From assembly GCA_963761655.1 (NCBI GenBank), contig CAVXHI010000002.1, positions 868,001-932,000 on the forward strand: 64,000 bases of DNA, read 5' to 3'. The DNA is from RYN-122 sp963761655 (lineage in GTDB: Bacteria; Actinomycetota; Actinomycetes; Mycobacteriales; SCTD01). Below the pieces are notes generated by a model. The model did no database searches. It saw nothing but the letters and a program-made list of their open reading frames with translations, and had not been told where the DNA came from. Positions within the stretch are counted from its first letter, which is position 1. Each line of letters begins with the position of its first letter. Shown here one piece after another: positions 1-8,374 of this stretch. The translations under genes and the position numbers were made by a program.

Positions 1-636
1 GAGGCTGTAGGCCCCCGCGCCGAGCAGGGCGGGGATGCCCAGCAGGAACGACAGCCGCGTCGCCGACACGCGGTCGAGCCCGCGCAGCAGCCCGGCACTG
101 ATGGTGGCGCCGGAGCGGCTGACGCCGGGCACCAGCGCGATGCACTGCGCCAGCCCGATGAGGAGCCCGTCCCGGACGGTGAGCGACCGCTCGGGGCGGT
201 CCTGGGCGGCGCGGCGCTCGGCGACGACGAGGACCGCGCTGAACCCGATCAGCCCCACCGCCACGCTGACCAGCTGCTTGTCGATGCTCTCGACCACGCC
301 CTTGAGGGCGAACCCGACGACGCCGATCGGGAGCGAGCCGACGAGGACGGCGAGGGCGAACCGGAACTCCTGCCCGGACCGCTTCTCCGCGGACACCAGG
401 CCGGCGAAGAACGCCTTCACGAGCGCGACGATGTCGCGGGAGAAGTAGAGGACGGCAGCCAGGATCGCCCCGACCTGGATGACGGCGGTGAACCCGATCA
501 GGCCGTCGCCCGCAGCGCCGTCGGTCTCGAGGCCGAGCAGACGCTCCGCGATCAGCAGGTGCCCCGTGCTGCTCACCGGCAGGAACTCCGTGACGCCCTC
601 GACGACGCCGAGCACGACGGCCTGGGCCAGGTTCAC
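1..636 (-). CDS. uppP: Undecaprenyl-diphosphatase UppP (C-terminus cut by window edge)
   Basis: Integral membrane phosphatase that recycles undecaprenyl pyrophosphate to the monophosphate carrier used in peptidoglycan and wall polymer synthesis; it also gives bacitracin tolerance in known members. The visible 212 residues begin with the family's first motif (E13, E17, then PVSSTGH with H26) and include the second motif PGVSRSGAT near residue 169. Several hydrophobic helices are visible. The GTG start at 636 overlaps the stop of the upstream UppP-like gene as GTGA, so translation is probably coupled. The C-terminus lies beyond base 1. Family assignment is secure. Confidence 0.93.
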   Translation of the reverse strand, partial: MNLAQAVVLGVVEGVTEFLPVSSTGHLLIAERLLGLETDGAAGDGLIGFTAVIQVGAILAAVLYFSRDIVALVKAFFAGLVSAEKRSGQEFRFALAVLVGSLPIGVVGFALKGVVESIDKQLVSVAVGLIGFSAVLVVAERRAAQDRPERSLTVRDGLLIGLAQCIALVPGVSRSGATISAGLLRGLDRVSATRLSFLLGIPALLGAGAYSL

Positions 637-1367
637 AGGGACTTCCTCCGCGCCGCGACGACGGCCACGGTCGCGGCCAGCCCGAGACGGTAGGCGACCG
701 CGCCTGACAGCAACCTGTCCGCACGTCCGCGGGTCAGCCGCACGGTGACCGCGCTGACCAGGGCGGCGACCGGCAGTCCGGCTCCCGGCCGAGGACCTCC
801 CCGGGCGAGGGTGAGGGCAGCCGCCCCCGCCGTCACGGGCAGGGACAGCAGCAGCGAGAACCGCTGGGCCTCCTCGCGGGGGACGCGCAGCAGGCGCAGC
901 GCCGTGAGGGTGGCGCCCGACCGGGAGACGCCGGGCACCAGGGCGGCGCACTGGGCGAGGGCGGCCACGGCGACGGCCCGCCCGTCGAGCACCCCGTCCT
1001 CGGACCGCCGGTCCGCTGCACCGAGCGCGAGGCCGGCCACGCCGAGCAGCACCGCCGTGGGGAGCGGCCGGCCGAGCCGCTCCTCGACGACGTCCGCGGC
1101 GAGCAGGCCCGCGACGGCGGCCGGGACGGTGGCCGCTCCCACCCTCAGGAGGTCGTGACGGTCGAGCCCGCCCAGGTCGTCCCGCAGCGCCCAGGCGATG
1201 CCCGCGCAGGAGCCGGCGTGGAGGCCGGCGGCGAGGGCGGTGCGGTCGGCGTCGGGAGGCCAGGACAGCAGCCACGGCAGCAGGGCCAGCTGCGCCGACG
1301 ACGACACCGGCGCGACCTCGGCCGCCCCCTGGACGGCGCCGAGGAGCAGGGACCGCCGCAGGCTCAG
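633..1367 (-). CDS. Divergent UppP-like membrane phosphatase paralogue
   Basis: A second UppP-family protein of 244 residues directly upstream of uppP. It keeps the PGVSRSGAT motif and the helical pattern. In the first motif the first Glu is Gln (Q13), E17 is kept, and the usual SSxGH is SSSAQ, so the conserved His is lost. The first ATG/GTG in frame (GTG at 1307) would delete this whole motif. A CTG at 1367 that overlaps the preceding stop as CTGA restores it, and no ATG, GTG or TTG exists in frame just upstream. I therefore call a CTG start. Activity on undecaprenyl pyrophosphate is uncertain because of the missing His; another polyprenyl or lipid phosphate substrate is possible. Confidence 0.72.
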   Translation of the reverse strand: MSLRRSLLLGAVQGAAEVAPVSSSAQLALLPWLLSWPPDADRTALAAGLHAGSCAGIAWALRDDLGGLDRHDLLRVGAATVPAAVAGLLAADVVEERLGRPLPTAVLLGVAGLALGAADRRSEDGVLDGRAVAVAALAQCAALVPGVSRSGATLTALRLLRVPREEAQRFSLLLSLPVTAGAAALTLARGGPRPGAGLPVAALVSAVTVRLTRGRADRLLSGAVAYRLGLAATVAVVAARRKSL

Positions 1368-2413
1368 CCCCCGACGCCCGCCAGCTCGAGCGCCTCGACC
1401 GCGGTGCGCAGGGTGGCCTTCCGCTCCTCGAGCGAGCCGACCATCGGCGACAGCGTCAGGGTCGTGACCCCGCTGGCCGCGAGCGCCTGCATGCCGTCGG
1501 CGATGCGCTCCTTCGGCCCGAGCAGCGCCGTCTTGTCCAGGAACTCGAACGGCACGGCCGCGCCGGCCTCGTCGTACTTGCGCTCGAGGTAGAGGTCCTG
1601 GACCTGCTTGGCCGCCTCCTCGAAGCCCATCCGGGAGGCCAGCTGGTTGTAGAAGTTCTTCTCCCGGGAGCCCATCCCGCCGACGTACAGGGCGGCGTAC
1701 CAGCGGATCGGGTCGGCGCAGGCGGCGACGTCGTCCCCGACCACGATCGGGACGGTCGGGACGACGTCGAAGCCCTCGAGGGTCTTGCCGGCCTTGGCCC
1801 GCCCGGCCTCGATGGACGCCAGCTGGTCCTTCGCGAAGTCGGGCGAGTAGAAGATCGCCAGCCAGCCGTCGAACTTCTCCCCCGACAGCTCGAGGTTCTT
1901 CGGACCGACCGCGGCGAGGTAGGTCGGGATGTGCTCCCGGACCGGGTGCACCGTGAGCTGCAGCGCCTTGCCGGGGCCGTCGGGCAGCGGCAGCACGTAG
2001 TGGTCGCCCTGGTACGTCACCTTCTGGCGGGACAGCGCCATGTTCACGATGTCGATGTACTCGCGGGTGCGGGCCAGCGGCTTGTCGAACCGCACGCCGT
2101 GCCAGCCCTCGGACACCTGCGGGCCGGAGACGCCGAGGCCGAGGCGGAAGCGCCCGCCCGAGAGGGTGTCGAGCGTGGCGGCGGTCATGGCGCAGTTCGC
2201 CGGCGTCCGGCCGGGGATCTGGAAGATGGCCGAGCCGACGTCGATCTGCTTCGTCTGCGCCGCGACGAAGGCCAGCACCGTGGGGGCGTCCGAGCCGTAG
2301 GCCTCCGCGACCCAGGCGACGTCGTAGCCGAGGTCGTCCGCCTCCTTGGCCAGCGCGAGGTTGTCCGCGTCGTTGCCGCTGCCCCAGTACCCCATGTTCA
2401 GACCCAGCTTCAT
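1364..2413 (-). CDS. LLM-class F420-dependent oxidoreductase
   Basis: A 349-residue luciferase-like monooxygenase-fold protein starting MKLGLNMGYWG, the typical beginning of actinobacterial F420-dependent LLM enzymes. Other family signatures are a DxxWVAE segment near residue 35, SGGRFRLGLGVSGPQ near residue 105 and the conserved C-terminal PKERIADGMQAL region. Members use coenzyme F420 to oxidise or reduce small organic substrates; the substrate cannot be read from sequence. The ATG at 2413 overlaps the upstream gene's stop as ATGA, and its own stop overlaps the UppP-like start, so it sits inside a coupled four-gene chain. Confidence 0.85.
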   Translation of the reverse strand: MKLGLNMGYWGSGNDADNLALAKEADDLGYDVAWVAEAYGSDAPTVLAFVAAQTKQIDVGSAIFQIPGRTPANCAMTAATLDTLSGGRFRLGLGVSGPQVSEGWHGVRFDKPLARTREYIDIVNMALSRQKVTYQGDHYVLPLPDGPGKALQLTVHPVREHIPTYLAAVGPKNLELSGEKFDGWLAIFYSPDFAKDQLASIEAGRAKAGKTLEGFDVVPTVPIVVGDDVAACADPIRWYAALYVGGMGSREKNFYNQLASRMGFEEAAKQVQDLYLERKYDEAGAAVPFEFLDKTALLGPKERIADGMQALAASGVTTLTLSPMVGSLEERKATLRTAVEALELAGVGG

Positions 2414-2907
2414 GGCCGGGAACGTAGCGCGAGGGCCGTCAGCACGACGAGCGCGGCGGCGTACAGCGCGTAGGGCAGCAGCACGGCGACGTCGTGCGGC
2501 CACAGCAGCGGGACGCCCGGGCCGGTCGCGACGTCGCGCACCAGGTGCAGCCCGACGCCGGCCGCGAGCAGCCGCAGGACGGGCCAGCGCAGCCCGGCCA
2601 GCAGCAGGACGACGACGGTCAGCAGGCAGTGGGTGAAGGGCCGTCCGCCGGCGGCCTCGACGTGCGGCACGCCGAGGTAGAGGGGCACGTGGTCGGCGTC
2701 GATCCCGACTGAGCCGGCCAGCACCCAGAGCGCCCGGCGGTCGACGACGCCGGCGGCGAGCAGCGCGAGCCCGGCCGTGGCCAGGTGCGCCGGCTCGTCG
2801 AGCAGGCCCAGCAGCGACAGGGGCGGGTCGGTCAGCGCGGTCACGGCGTCCAGCACGAGGACGAGCAGCAGCAGCACCGGAGCGGCGGGACGCGGGAGCA
2901 CGGGCAC
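2410..2907 (-). CDS. YdjM/DUF457-type inner membrane protein
   Basis: A 165-residue hydrophobic protein with about five membrane segments and the conserved D-x-DH (around residue 71) and H residues of the LexA-binding, inner-membrane-associated metal-dependent hydrolase family (YdjM type). The family's biochemical role is not settled. The GTG start at 2907 lies only 17 bp from the divergently transcribed aldo/keto reductase start, so the two promoters must overlap. It is the first gene of the chain YdjM-like, LLM, UppP-like, uppP. The family call rests on the His/Asp pattern and topology, so confidence is moderate. Confidence 0.62.
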   Translation of the reverse strand: MPVLPRPAAPVLLLLVLVLDAVTALTDPPLSLLGLLDEPAHLATAGLALLAAGVVDRRALWVLAGSVGIDADHVPLYLGVPHVEAAGGRPFTHCLLTVVVLLLAGLRWPVLRLLAAGVGLHLVRDVATGPGVPLLWPHDVAVLLPYALYAAALVVLTALALRSRP

Positions 2908-2911
2908 GCAC

Positions 2912-2917
2912 TAGCGT
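2912..2917 (+). promoter_or_regulatory. Predicted leaderless -10 box (TAGCGT) of aldo/keto reductase
   Basis: TAGCGT ends 7 bases before the GTG at 2925, the position expected for a -10 element (TAnnnT) when the transcript begins at the start codon. No purine-rich ribosome binding site is present between the box and the start. Confidence 0.45.
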
Positions 2918-2924
2918 CGCGCAC

Positions 2925-3923
2925 GTGAAGCAGCGACACCTCGGACGCAGCGGCCTCGTCGTCTCGCGGCTCGCCCTCGGCACGATGACCTGGGGCCGCG
3001 ACACCGACGAGGACGACGCCGCCGCGCAGCTGCTCGCCTTCGTCGGCGCCGGCGGGACGCTGGTCGACACGGCCGACACCTACTGCGGCGGCGACAGCGA
3101 GCGCGTCCTCGGCCGGCTGCTGGCCGACGTCGTCCCCCGCGACGAGGTGCTGGTCGCGAGCAAGGCGTACGGCGTCGTCGGCAAGGGACCGATGGGCCGC
3201 GGGACGTCCCGCGGGCACCTGCTGTCGGCCCTCGACGCCTCCCTGCGGCGGCTGCAGGTCGACCACCTCGACCTGTGGCAGCTGCACGCCTGGGACCCCG
3301 TGACGCCGTGGGAGGAGGCGCTCGCCGCCGTCGACACCGCGGTGCAGTCCGGGCGGGTCCGCTACGCGGGCGTCTCGAACTACAGCGGCTGGCAGCTCGG
3401 CGCCACGGCGGCGTGGCAGCGGGCCCTGCGGGCGGCGCCGGTCGTGTCGGACCAGGTCGAGTACTCGCTGCTCCAGCGCGGCGTCGAGCGCGAGGTCGTC
3501 CCCGCGGCGCTGGAGCTCGGGGTCGGGCTGCTGCCGTGGTCGCCGCTGGGCCGGGGCGTGCTGACGGGGAAGTACCGCGGCGGTCCGCCCGCCGACAGCC
3601 GCGGCGCGAGCGAGCACTACAAGGGCTTCGTCGAGCCCTACCTGGACGACGCCGCGGCCTCCGTCGTCGACGCCGTCCTGACCGCGGCGGACGGCCTCGG
3701 GACGTCACCGGTGGCCGTGGCGCTGGCCTGGGTGCGGGACCGGCCCGGCGTCGTCGCCCCCGTGGTCGGCGCCCGGAGCGCGGCGCAGCTGCAGGGGTCG
3801 CTCGCGTCGGAGGACCTCGTGCTGCCGGACGAGATCCGCGAGGCCCTCGACGACGTGAGCGCGCCCTCGCTCGGGTACCCGGAGACCATGCGGCGCTGGT
3901 CGTCGGAGGACCTGGAGACCTGA
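2925..3923 (+). CDS. Aldo/keto reductase
   Basis: A 332-residue NADPH-dependent aldo/keto reductase of the general actinobacterial 'oxidoreductase, aldo/keto reductase family'. It begins MKQRHLGRSGLVVSRLALG and has the DTADTYCGGDSE active-site region (Asp and Tyr of the AKR tetrad) near residue 48, SKAYG with the catalytic Lys near residue 80, and LWQLHAWDP with the His near residue 117. Length is typical. The start is GTG at 2925, preceded by a -10-like box rather than a Shine-Dalgarno, so it is probably translated from a leaderless transcript. Its stop overlaps the RecD-like start (TGATG). Substrate unknown. Confidence 0.9.
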   Translation: MKQRHLGRSGLVVSRLALGTMTWGRDTDEDDAAAQLLAFVGAGGTLVDTADTYCGGDSERVLGRLLADVVPRDEVLVASKAYGVVGKGPMGRGTSRGHLLSALDASLRRLQVDHLDLWQLHAWDPVTPWEEALAAVDTAVQSGRVRYAGVSNYSGWQLGATAAWQRALRAAPVVSDQVEYSLLQRGVEREVVPAALELGVGLLPWSPLGRGVLTGKYRGGPPADSRGASEHYKGFVEPYLDDAAASVVDAVLTAADGLGTSPVAVALAWVRDRPGVVAPVVGARSAAQLQGSLASEDLVLPDEIREALDDVSAPSLGYPETMRRWSSEDLET

Positions 3924-5786
3924 TGCTGCTGCAGGCGTTCGCCGAGGCGCTGCTCTGGCCCGGGCTCGGCAGCACCCTCGCGGCCGCCCTGCCCGAGGCC
4001 GCCATCACCACCCCCGACGACGTCACGGCCCGGCGGCTGCAGGCCCTGCAGGGCGTGTCACCGGCGCGGGCGCAGCGCCTGGTCGACTCCTTCGCGGCGG
4101 CCGCCCCCGCCTACGAGGTCGCCGGGCTGCTGCTCGGGGCCGGACTGCCCGTCAAGCACGCCGCCGGCGCCGTCCGGGCGCACGGCAAGGCGTCGGCGGA
4201 CCTGCTGCGCCAGGACCCGTGGCGGCTGCTCGACGTGTCCGGCGTCCGGCTGGCCGAGGCGGACATCCTCGCTCGCTCGCTCGTCCCCGGCGCCTCCCCG
4301 TCCGACCCGCGCCGCGGCGCCTCGCTGGTCGCCTCGGTCCTGACCCGGGCGTCCAAGGACGGGTCCACCTGCCTGCCCCTGCGCGAGGCCGCGGCGCTGC
4401 TCGAGGAGGAGGGCTGGCCCGACCCCGAGGCGGCGCTGCGGGCCGCCGACGACGGCGACCGGGTGGTGATCACCGAGGACGGTGCCGCGTCCCTGGTCCG
4501 CTACGCGATCGCCGAGGAGGCCGTCGCGGAGGGCCTCGCGCGGCTGCTCGCGACCGCCGAGCCGCTCGCCGACCCGGCCGCCGTCGGTGCCGTCGGGAAG
4601 GACCTCGACGAGGCGCAGCGGACCGCGGTCGCCGTCGCGATGACCTCCGGCGTCAGCGTCCTCACCGGCGGACCCGGCACCGGGAAGAGCCGCACGGTCG
4701 CGGCCCTGGTGAAGCTGGCCCAGGCGCGGGGCGGGACGGTCGCCCTCGCTGCTCCGACCGGTCGCGCGGCGAAGCGGCTCGAGGAGCTGTGCGGCTCCCC
4801 CGCCACCACCCTGCACCGGCTGCTCGGGGCGGTCGGCACCACGGGGTCCTTCACCCGGGGCGAGCAGTGGCCGCTGGACGAGCAGGTCGTCGTCGTGGAC
4901 GAGGCGTCCATGCTCGACACCGAGCTGGCCGCCGCCCTCGTCGAGGCCGTGCCCGACGGCGGCCACCTGCTGCTCGTCGGCGACCCCGCACAGCTGCCGT
5001 CCATCGGCGCCGGCCGGGTGCTCGGCGACCTCGTCGACAGCGGCGCCGTCCCGGTCACCTCGCTGTCGACGCTCTACCGGTCCGAGGCGGGCGGCAGCAT
5101 CGCCCGGCTCGCGACGGCGGTGCGCGGCGGGGAGCTCCCCCGCGTCGACGACCCGACCCGGGAGGTCGTCGTCGTCGCGGCGCAGTCGGCGGAGGAGGCG
5201 GCGCACCGGACCGTCCAGCTGGTCACCGACTCGATCCCCCGCGTGCTCGGCGTACCGGCGCACGACGTCCAGGTCGTGACGCCCGTGCACAAGGGCCCGG
5301 CCGGGACGGTCGCCCTCAACGCGGCCCTCAAGGCGCGGCTCAACCCGGGCAGCGGCGCGGTCGGGGGGTTCGACGTCGGGGACAGGGTCGTGGCGACGGC
5401 GAACCACCTCGAGGACGGCTGGGCCAACGGCGACCTCGGCACGGTCACGGCGGTGAAGGAGCGCGGCCTGCTGGTCGCCTTCGCCGGGACCGGGCCCGTG
5501 GAGGTCGCCCCCGCGTCGGTCAGCGACCTCGTGCACGGCTGGGCGGTCACGGTGCACCGCGCCCAGGGCTCGGAGTTCCCCGCGGTGGTCGCCGTCGCTG
5601 CCGGCCGAGGCGGGGCGCCTGCTCAGCCGCCCGCTGGTCTACACGGCGTTCACCCGTGCGCAGCGGCACCTGTCGGTCGTGACCTCCGCGGGCGCCGCCG
5701 TCGTCCGGGCCGTCCGCGAGGTCGGGGCCCAGCCGCGCCGGACCCGGCTGGCCGGGCTGCTCCGCGAGGCCGTCGAGCAGCTGTGA
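3923..5786 (+). CDS. recD2: RecD2-like AAA helicase, frameshifted near 5597
   Basis: A 5'-3' superfamily 1 helicase of the RecD/TraA type. In the first frame: N-terminal helical hairpin region, Walker A TGGPGTGKS near residue 250, Walker B VVVDEASMLD near 325, LVGDPAQLPSIGAG, and the start of motif VI, VTVHRAQGSEFP. After codon 558 (base 5596) the expected continuation, LPAEAGRLLSRPLVYTAFTRAQ, lies in another frame starting at CTG 5598 and ending at a TGA at 5784-5786. One extra base (or two missing) near 5597 explains this. The original frame stays open to 6805, so the assembled sequence would give a helicase-acyltransferase fusion with an Arg/Pro-rich junction. Intact length would be 620 residues. 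The shift falls in the last helicase motif region. Confidence 0.8.
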
Positions 5787-6805
5787 GGGCGACCCGCGAG
5801 CCCTGGGTCGACGCCGCCAAGGGCGTCCTGATCCTGCTCGTCGTCCTGTGGCACGTCGTGCGCAAGCACTACGCCCTCCTGCCCTGGGTGCCCGAGCCGC
5901 TGGCGCACGGCTGGTCGACCGCGAGCTTCGTGCTCCAGCCGGTGCGCGTCCCGCTGTTCTTCGTGGTGTCGGGCTACCTGGCCGCCCGGGCGGTCCGCCG
6001 GCCGTGGCCCGAGGTGCTGCGGACCCGGGTGCTGCGCGACTACTGGACCTACGTCGTCTGGCTCCTGCTCGGCTCGGCGTTCTTCCTGGTCGGCCCGCGG
6101 CTGGTGACGCACACCGCGCGGTCGGCCGAGGAGCTGGTGGTCGGGGCCGTCGCGGGCAACGCGAACACCTGGTACCTCTACGCCCTCGCCGCGTACGTGC
6201 TCGTCGCCCGGCTCTCCCTGCGCCTGCCCCTGTGGGTGCCGCTCGGCGGCGCAGCCGTCCTGGCGGTCGTCGCCGACCTGCCCGGCAGCCCGCACACCGG
6301 CAACGTCGAGCCGCTGCTGCGCAACCTGCTGCCCTTCCTCGTCGCGTCCCTGCGCCCCGACGTCGTGACGGCGCTCGTCGCCCGGTCCGACCGGCGCCGG
6401 GCGCTGCTCGCGGCCTCGGCCTACCTGCCGGTCGTCGCCGTCGCGCTGGCCCTCGGGGTGTCGCGGCAGGCCGGCTTCGCGGTCGCGCTCGCCCTGTTCG
6501 GCGCGGCGTGCGGGACCGTCGTGGCGGTGGCGCTCGCCCGGGCGGCGCCCCGGGCGGCGGAGCTGGTCGGCCGCCTCGGCCGCCTGACCCTCCCCGTCTA
6601 CGTCCTGCACCTGCCGCTGCTCGCCCTGCTGCACGCGGCGGCCGGTCGGGTCGTCCTGCCGCTGCCGGTCGCCGTCGTCTGGCCGCTCGTCGCCGTCGCC
6701 GTGCTCACCGCCGCGAGCCTGCTGCTGCACCGGCTGCTGGTGCGGTGCGGACTCGAGGTGCTGTTCCGGTCGCCGCTCCCCCGCCCACTAGCCTCGGCCA
6801 GATGA
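5783..6805 (+). CDS. Acyltransferase 3 family membrane protein
   Basis: A 340-residue polytopic protein with about ten hydrophobic helices and the acyltransferase-3 hallmarks: WVDAAKGVLILLVVLWHV near the N-terminus (with the conserved His) and RVPLFFVVSGYLAA. The family transfers acetyl or other acyl groups to cell-surface sugars or lipids. The GTG at 5783 overlaps the TGA of the repaired helicase frame as GTGA, which supports both this start and the frameshift interpretation. It precedes rfbA, so a surface-polysaccharide role is plausible but inferred. Because no stop separates the frames in the assembled sequence, it could also be read as the tail of the helicase; its own family features make that unlikely. 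Confidence 0.82.
   Translation: MRATREPWVDAAKGVLILLVVLWHVVRKHYALLPWVPEPLAHGWSTASFVLQPVRVPLFFVVSGYLAARAVRRPWPEVLRTRVLRDYWTYVVWLLLGSAFFLVGPRLVTHTARSAEELVVGAVAGNANTWYLYALAAYVLVARLSLRLPLWVPLGGAAVLAVVADLPGSPHTGNVEPLLRNLLPFLVASLRPDVVTALVARSDRRRALLAASAYLPVVAVALALGVSRQAGFAVALALFGAACGTVVAVALARAAPRAAELVGRLGRLTLPVYVLHLPLLALLHAAAGRVVLPLPVAVVWPLVAVAVLTAASLLLHRLLVRCGLEVLFRSPLPRPLASAR
6789..6794 (+). promoter_or_regulatory. Predicted leaderless -10 box (TAGCCT) upstream of the rfbA leader ORF
   Basis: TAGCCT lies 7 bases before an ATG at 6802 that opens a ten-codon ORF running into rfbA. It sits inside the last codons of the acyltransferase gene. Confidence 0.45.
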
Positions 6806-6834
6806 CGACACCTCCGCGCACGGAGCACTCGTGA
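6802..6834 (+). CDS. Ten-residue leader ORF overlapping the rfbA start
   Basis: A predicted ten-codon ORF (MTTPPRTEHS) whose ATG is placed exactly where a leaderless transcript from the 6789 box would begin. Its TGA overlaps the rfbA GTG as GTGA. If translated, it would deliver ribosomes to rfbA, which has no obvious Shine-Dalgarno of its own. It partly overlaps the end of the acyltransferase gene. No amino-acid run typical of attenuation peptides is seen. This is inference from position only. Confidence 0.4.
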   Translation: MTTPPRTEHS

Positions 6835-7697
6835 AGGGCATCGTCCTCGCAGGAGGCTCCGGCACACGGCTGTACCCGATCACGCAGGGAGTCAGCAAGC
6901 AGCTGCTCCCGGTGTACGACAAGCCGATGGTCCACTACCCGCTGTCGACGCTGATGCTGGCGGGCATCCAGGACATCCTCGTCATCACGACGCCGCACGA
7001 CCAGGAGCAGTTCGTCCGGCTCCTCGGCGACGGGTCGCAGTACGGCTGCTCGTTCACCTACGCCGTGCAGCCCGAGCCGAACGGCCTGGCCGAGGCCTTC
7101 CTCCTGGGGCGCGACTTCGTCGGCTCGGACAGCGTCAGCCTCGTCCTCGGTGACAACATCTTCTACGGGCACGAGTTCGGGCGGCAGCTCAAGCAGTACC
7201 GCGACGTCGACGGCGGCGCGGTCTTCGCCTACCACGTGGCCGACCCGGAGCGGTACGGCGTGGTCGAGTTCGACGACCAGCACCGGGCCGTCTCCGTGGA
7301 GGAGAAGCCCGAGGCGCCGCGGAGCAACTACGCCGTCGTCGGGCTGTACTTCTACGACAACGACGTGCTCGACATCGCGGCCTCGATCGAGCCCAGCCCC
7401 CGCGGCGAGCTCGAGATCACCACCGTCAACAACGTGTACCTGTCCCGGGGCAAGCTGCAGGTCGCCGTCATGGACCGGGGCACGGCCTGGCTCGACACCG
7501 GCACGTTCGCCTCGCTCATGCAGGCCGGGCAGTTCGTGCAGGTCATCGAGGAGCGGCAGGCCCTCAAGATCGGGTGCCTGGAGGAGATCGCCTGGCGCGA
7601 GGGCTTCATCGACGACGCCCAGCTCGAGAAGCTGGCCGCGCCCCTGGTGAAGAGCGGCTACGGCGCCTACCTGAACGGCCTGCTCGCCCGGCGCTAG
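6831..7697 (+). CDS. rfbA: Glucose-1-phosphate thymidylyltransferase
   Basis: Nucleotidyltransferase that makes dTDP-glucose from glucose-1-phosphate and dTTP, the first step toward dTDP-L-rhamnose. The 288-residue length is typical of RmlA/RfbA. The signature GGSGTRLYPIT with the following SKQLLPVYDKPM is present at residues 8-33, as are LVLGDNIFYG, EEKPEAPRSNYAVVGLYFYD and the C-terminal WLDTGTF. It begins with GTG at 6831. Other rhamnose genes (rfbB, C, D) are not in the window, so it is a stand-alone copy beside an acyltransferase. Function is secure; its end product is inferred. Confidence 0.96.
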   Translation: MKGIVLAGGSGTRLYPITQGVSKQLLPVYDKPMVHYPLSTLMLAGIQDILVITTPHDQEQFVRLLGDGSQYGCSFTYAVQPEPNGLAEAFLLGRDFVGSDSVSLVLGDNIFYGHEFGRQLKQYRDVDGGAVFAYHVADPERYGVVEFDDQHRAVSVEEKPEAPRSNYAVVGLYFYDNDVLDIAASIEPSPRGELEITTVNNVYLSRGKLQVAVMDRGTAWLDTGTFASLMQAGQFVQVIEERQALKIGCLEEIAWREGFIDDAQLEKLAAPLVKSGYGAYLNGLLARR

Positions 7698-7700
7698 CCT
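7695..7700 (+). promoter_or_regulatory. Predicted leaderless -10 box (TAGCCT) of the DUF5703 gene
   Basis: TAGCCT ends 6 bases before the GTG at 7707 and physically includes the TAG stop codon of rfbA. No ribosome binding site is visible. Confidence 0.42.
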
Positions 7701-7706
7701 GGACCC

Positions 7707-7901
7707 GTGGCGGAGTACGAGTACCGGCGGGTGCCCATCCCGCGTGACGCCGACCGCCAGAAGACCCGCGAGCTGCTCGCCCTGCACGCCGAGTTCGGCG
7801 ACTGGGAGCTGTCGGTGCACCGGATCTGGTCCGACGGGCGCCGGGAGGTCACGGTCAAGCGCCGGGTGCGCGACCACCCGATGCCCCCGCTCATGACGTG
7901 A
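7707..7901 (+). CDS. DUF5703 family small protein
   Basis: A 64-residue soluble protein with the pattern EYRRVPIPRDADRQKTRELL, then LHAEFGDWELSVHRIWSDGRREVTVKRRV. This matches the small actinobacterial DUF5703 family as I recall it; no function is known. The GTG start at 7707 sits 6 bases after a -10-like box. The stop overlaps the next start as GTGA. It lies between rfbA and a single-pass membrane protein. Confidence 0.72.
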   Translation: MAEYEYRRVPIPRDADRQKTRELLALHAEFGDWELSVHRIWSDGRREVTVKRRVRDHPMPPLMT

Positions 7902-8374
7902 GGTCGGTCCGCGTCGGCAGTGCCCGGGTCCGACGGCGCCTGCCCGGTCGTCGTCGTCCGCACCGCGGCGTGCTCGCGGTCGACCCCGACCGCCGTGCGA
8001 CCGGCGTCCTGGTCGGCCTGACCCTGCTCGCCCTCCTGGTCGCCGGCACCGGGTCGGTGCTCGGCGTCGTCCACCTGCTCGCCGACGACGGCCCGCCCAG
8101 CACGACCTCGACCGTGCAGGACGCCGCCGTACAGGGACGGGCCGCCTGCTCCGGGAACCAGGCCAGCGGCACCTGGACGCTGCCGTACGACGCCGAGCAG
8201 GCCCTGCACGTCGCCCTGCTCGCCGACGACGGCCGCCAGCTCGCGGCCGGCCCCGTCGCCGGGGACGGCACCTGGACGCTGCCGCTGCGTGCCCCGCTCG
8301 CCGGCACCGCAGCGGTCGTCCTCGTGCAGCAGGGCTTCGGCGCGCTGGCCACCGGGCAGCTGGAGGGCTGCTAG
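7898..8374 (+). CDS. Predicted single-pass membrane protein, unknown function
   Basis: A 158-residue protein not recognised from any family. The first 35 residues are strongly basic (Arg-rich). One membrane helix follows at about residues 37-60, then an extracytoplasmic domain of about 95 residues with two Cys and a twice-occurring GTWTLP segment, suggesting a small beta-rich domain with an internal repeat. The topology would be N-in. The GTG at 7898 overlaps the DUF5703 stop (GTGA). Its TAG stop shares the palindrome CTAG with the stop of the convergent peptidase gene. Confidence 0.7.
   Translation: MRSVRVGSARVRRRLPGRRRPHRGVLAVDPDRRATGVLVGLTLLALLVAGTGSVLGVVHLLADDGPPSTTSTVQDAAVQGRAACSGNQASGTWTLPYDAEQALHVALLADDGRQLAAGPVAGDGTWTLPLRAPLAGTAAVVLVQQGFGALATGQLEGC

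Noticed and set aside
3923..6805. A genuine helicase-acyltransferase fusion protein
   Set aside because: The junction is Arg/Pro-rich frame-shifted sequence, and the true helicase end is found intact in the alternative frame.
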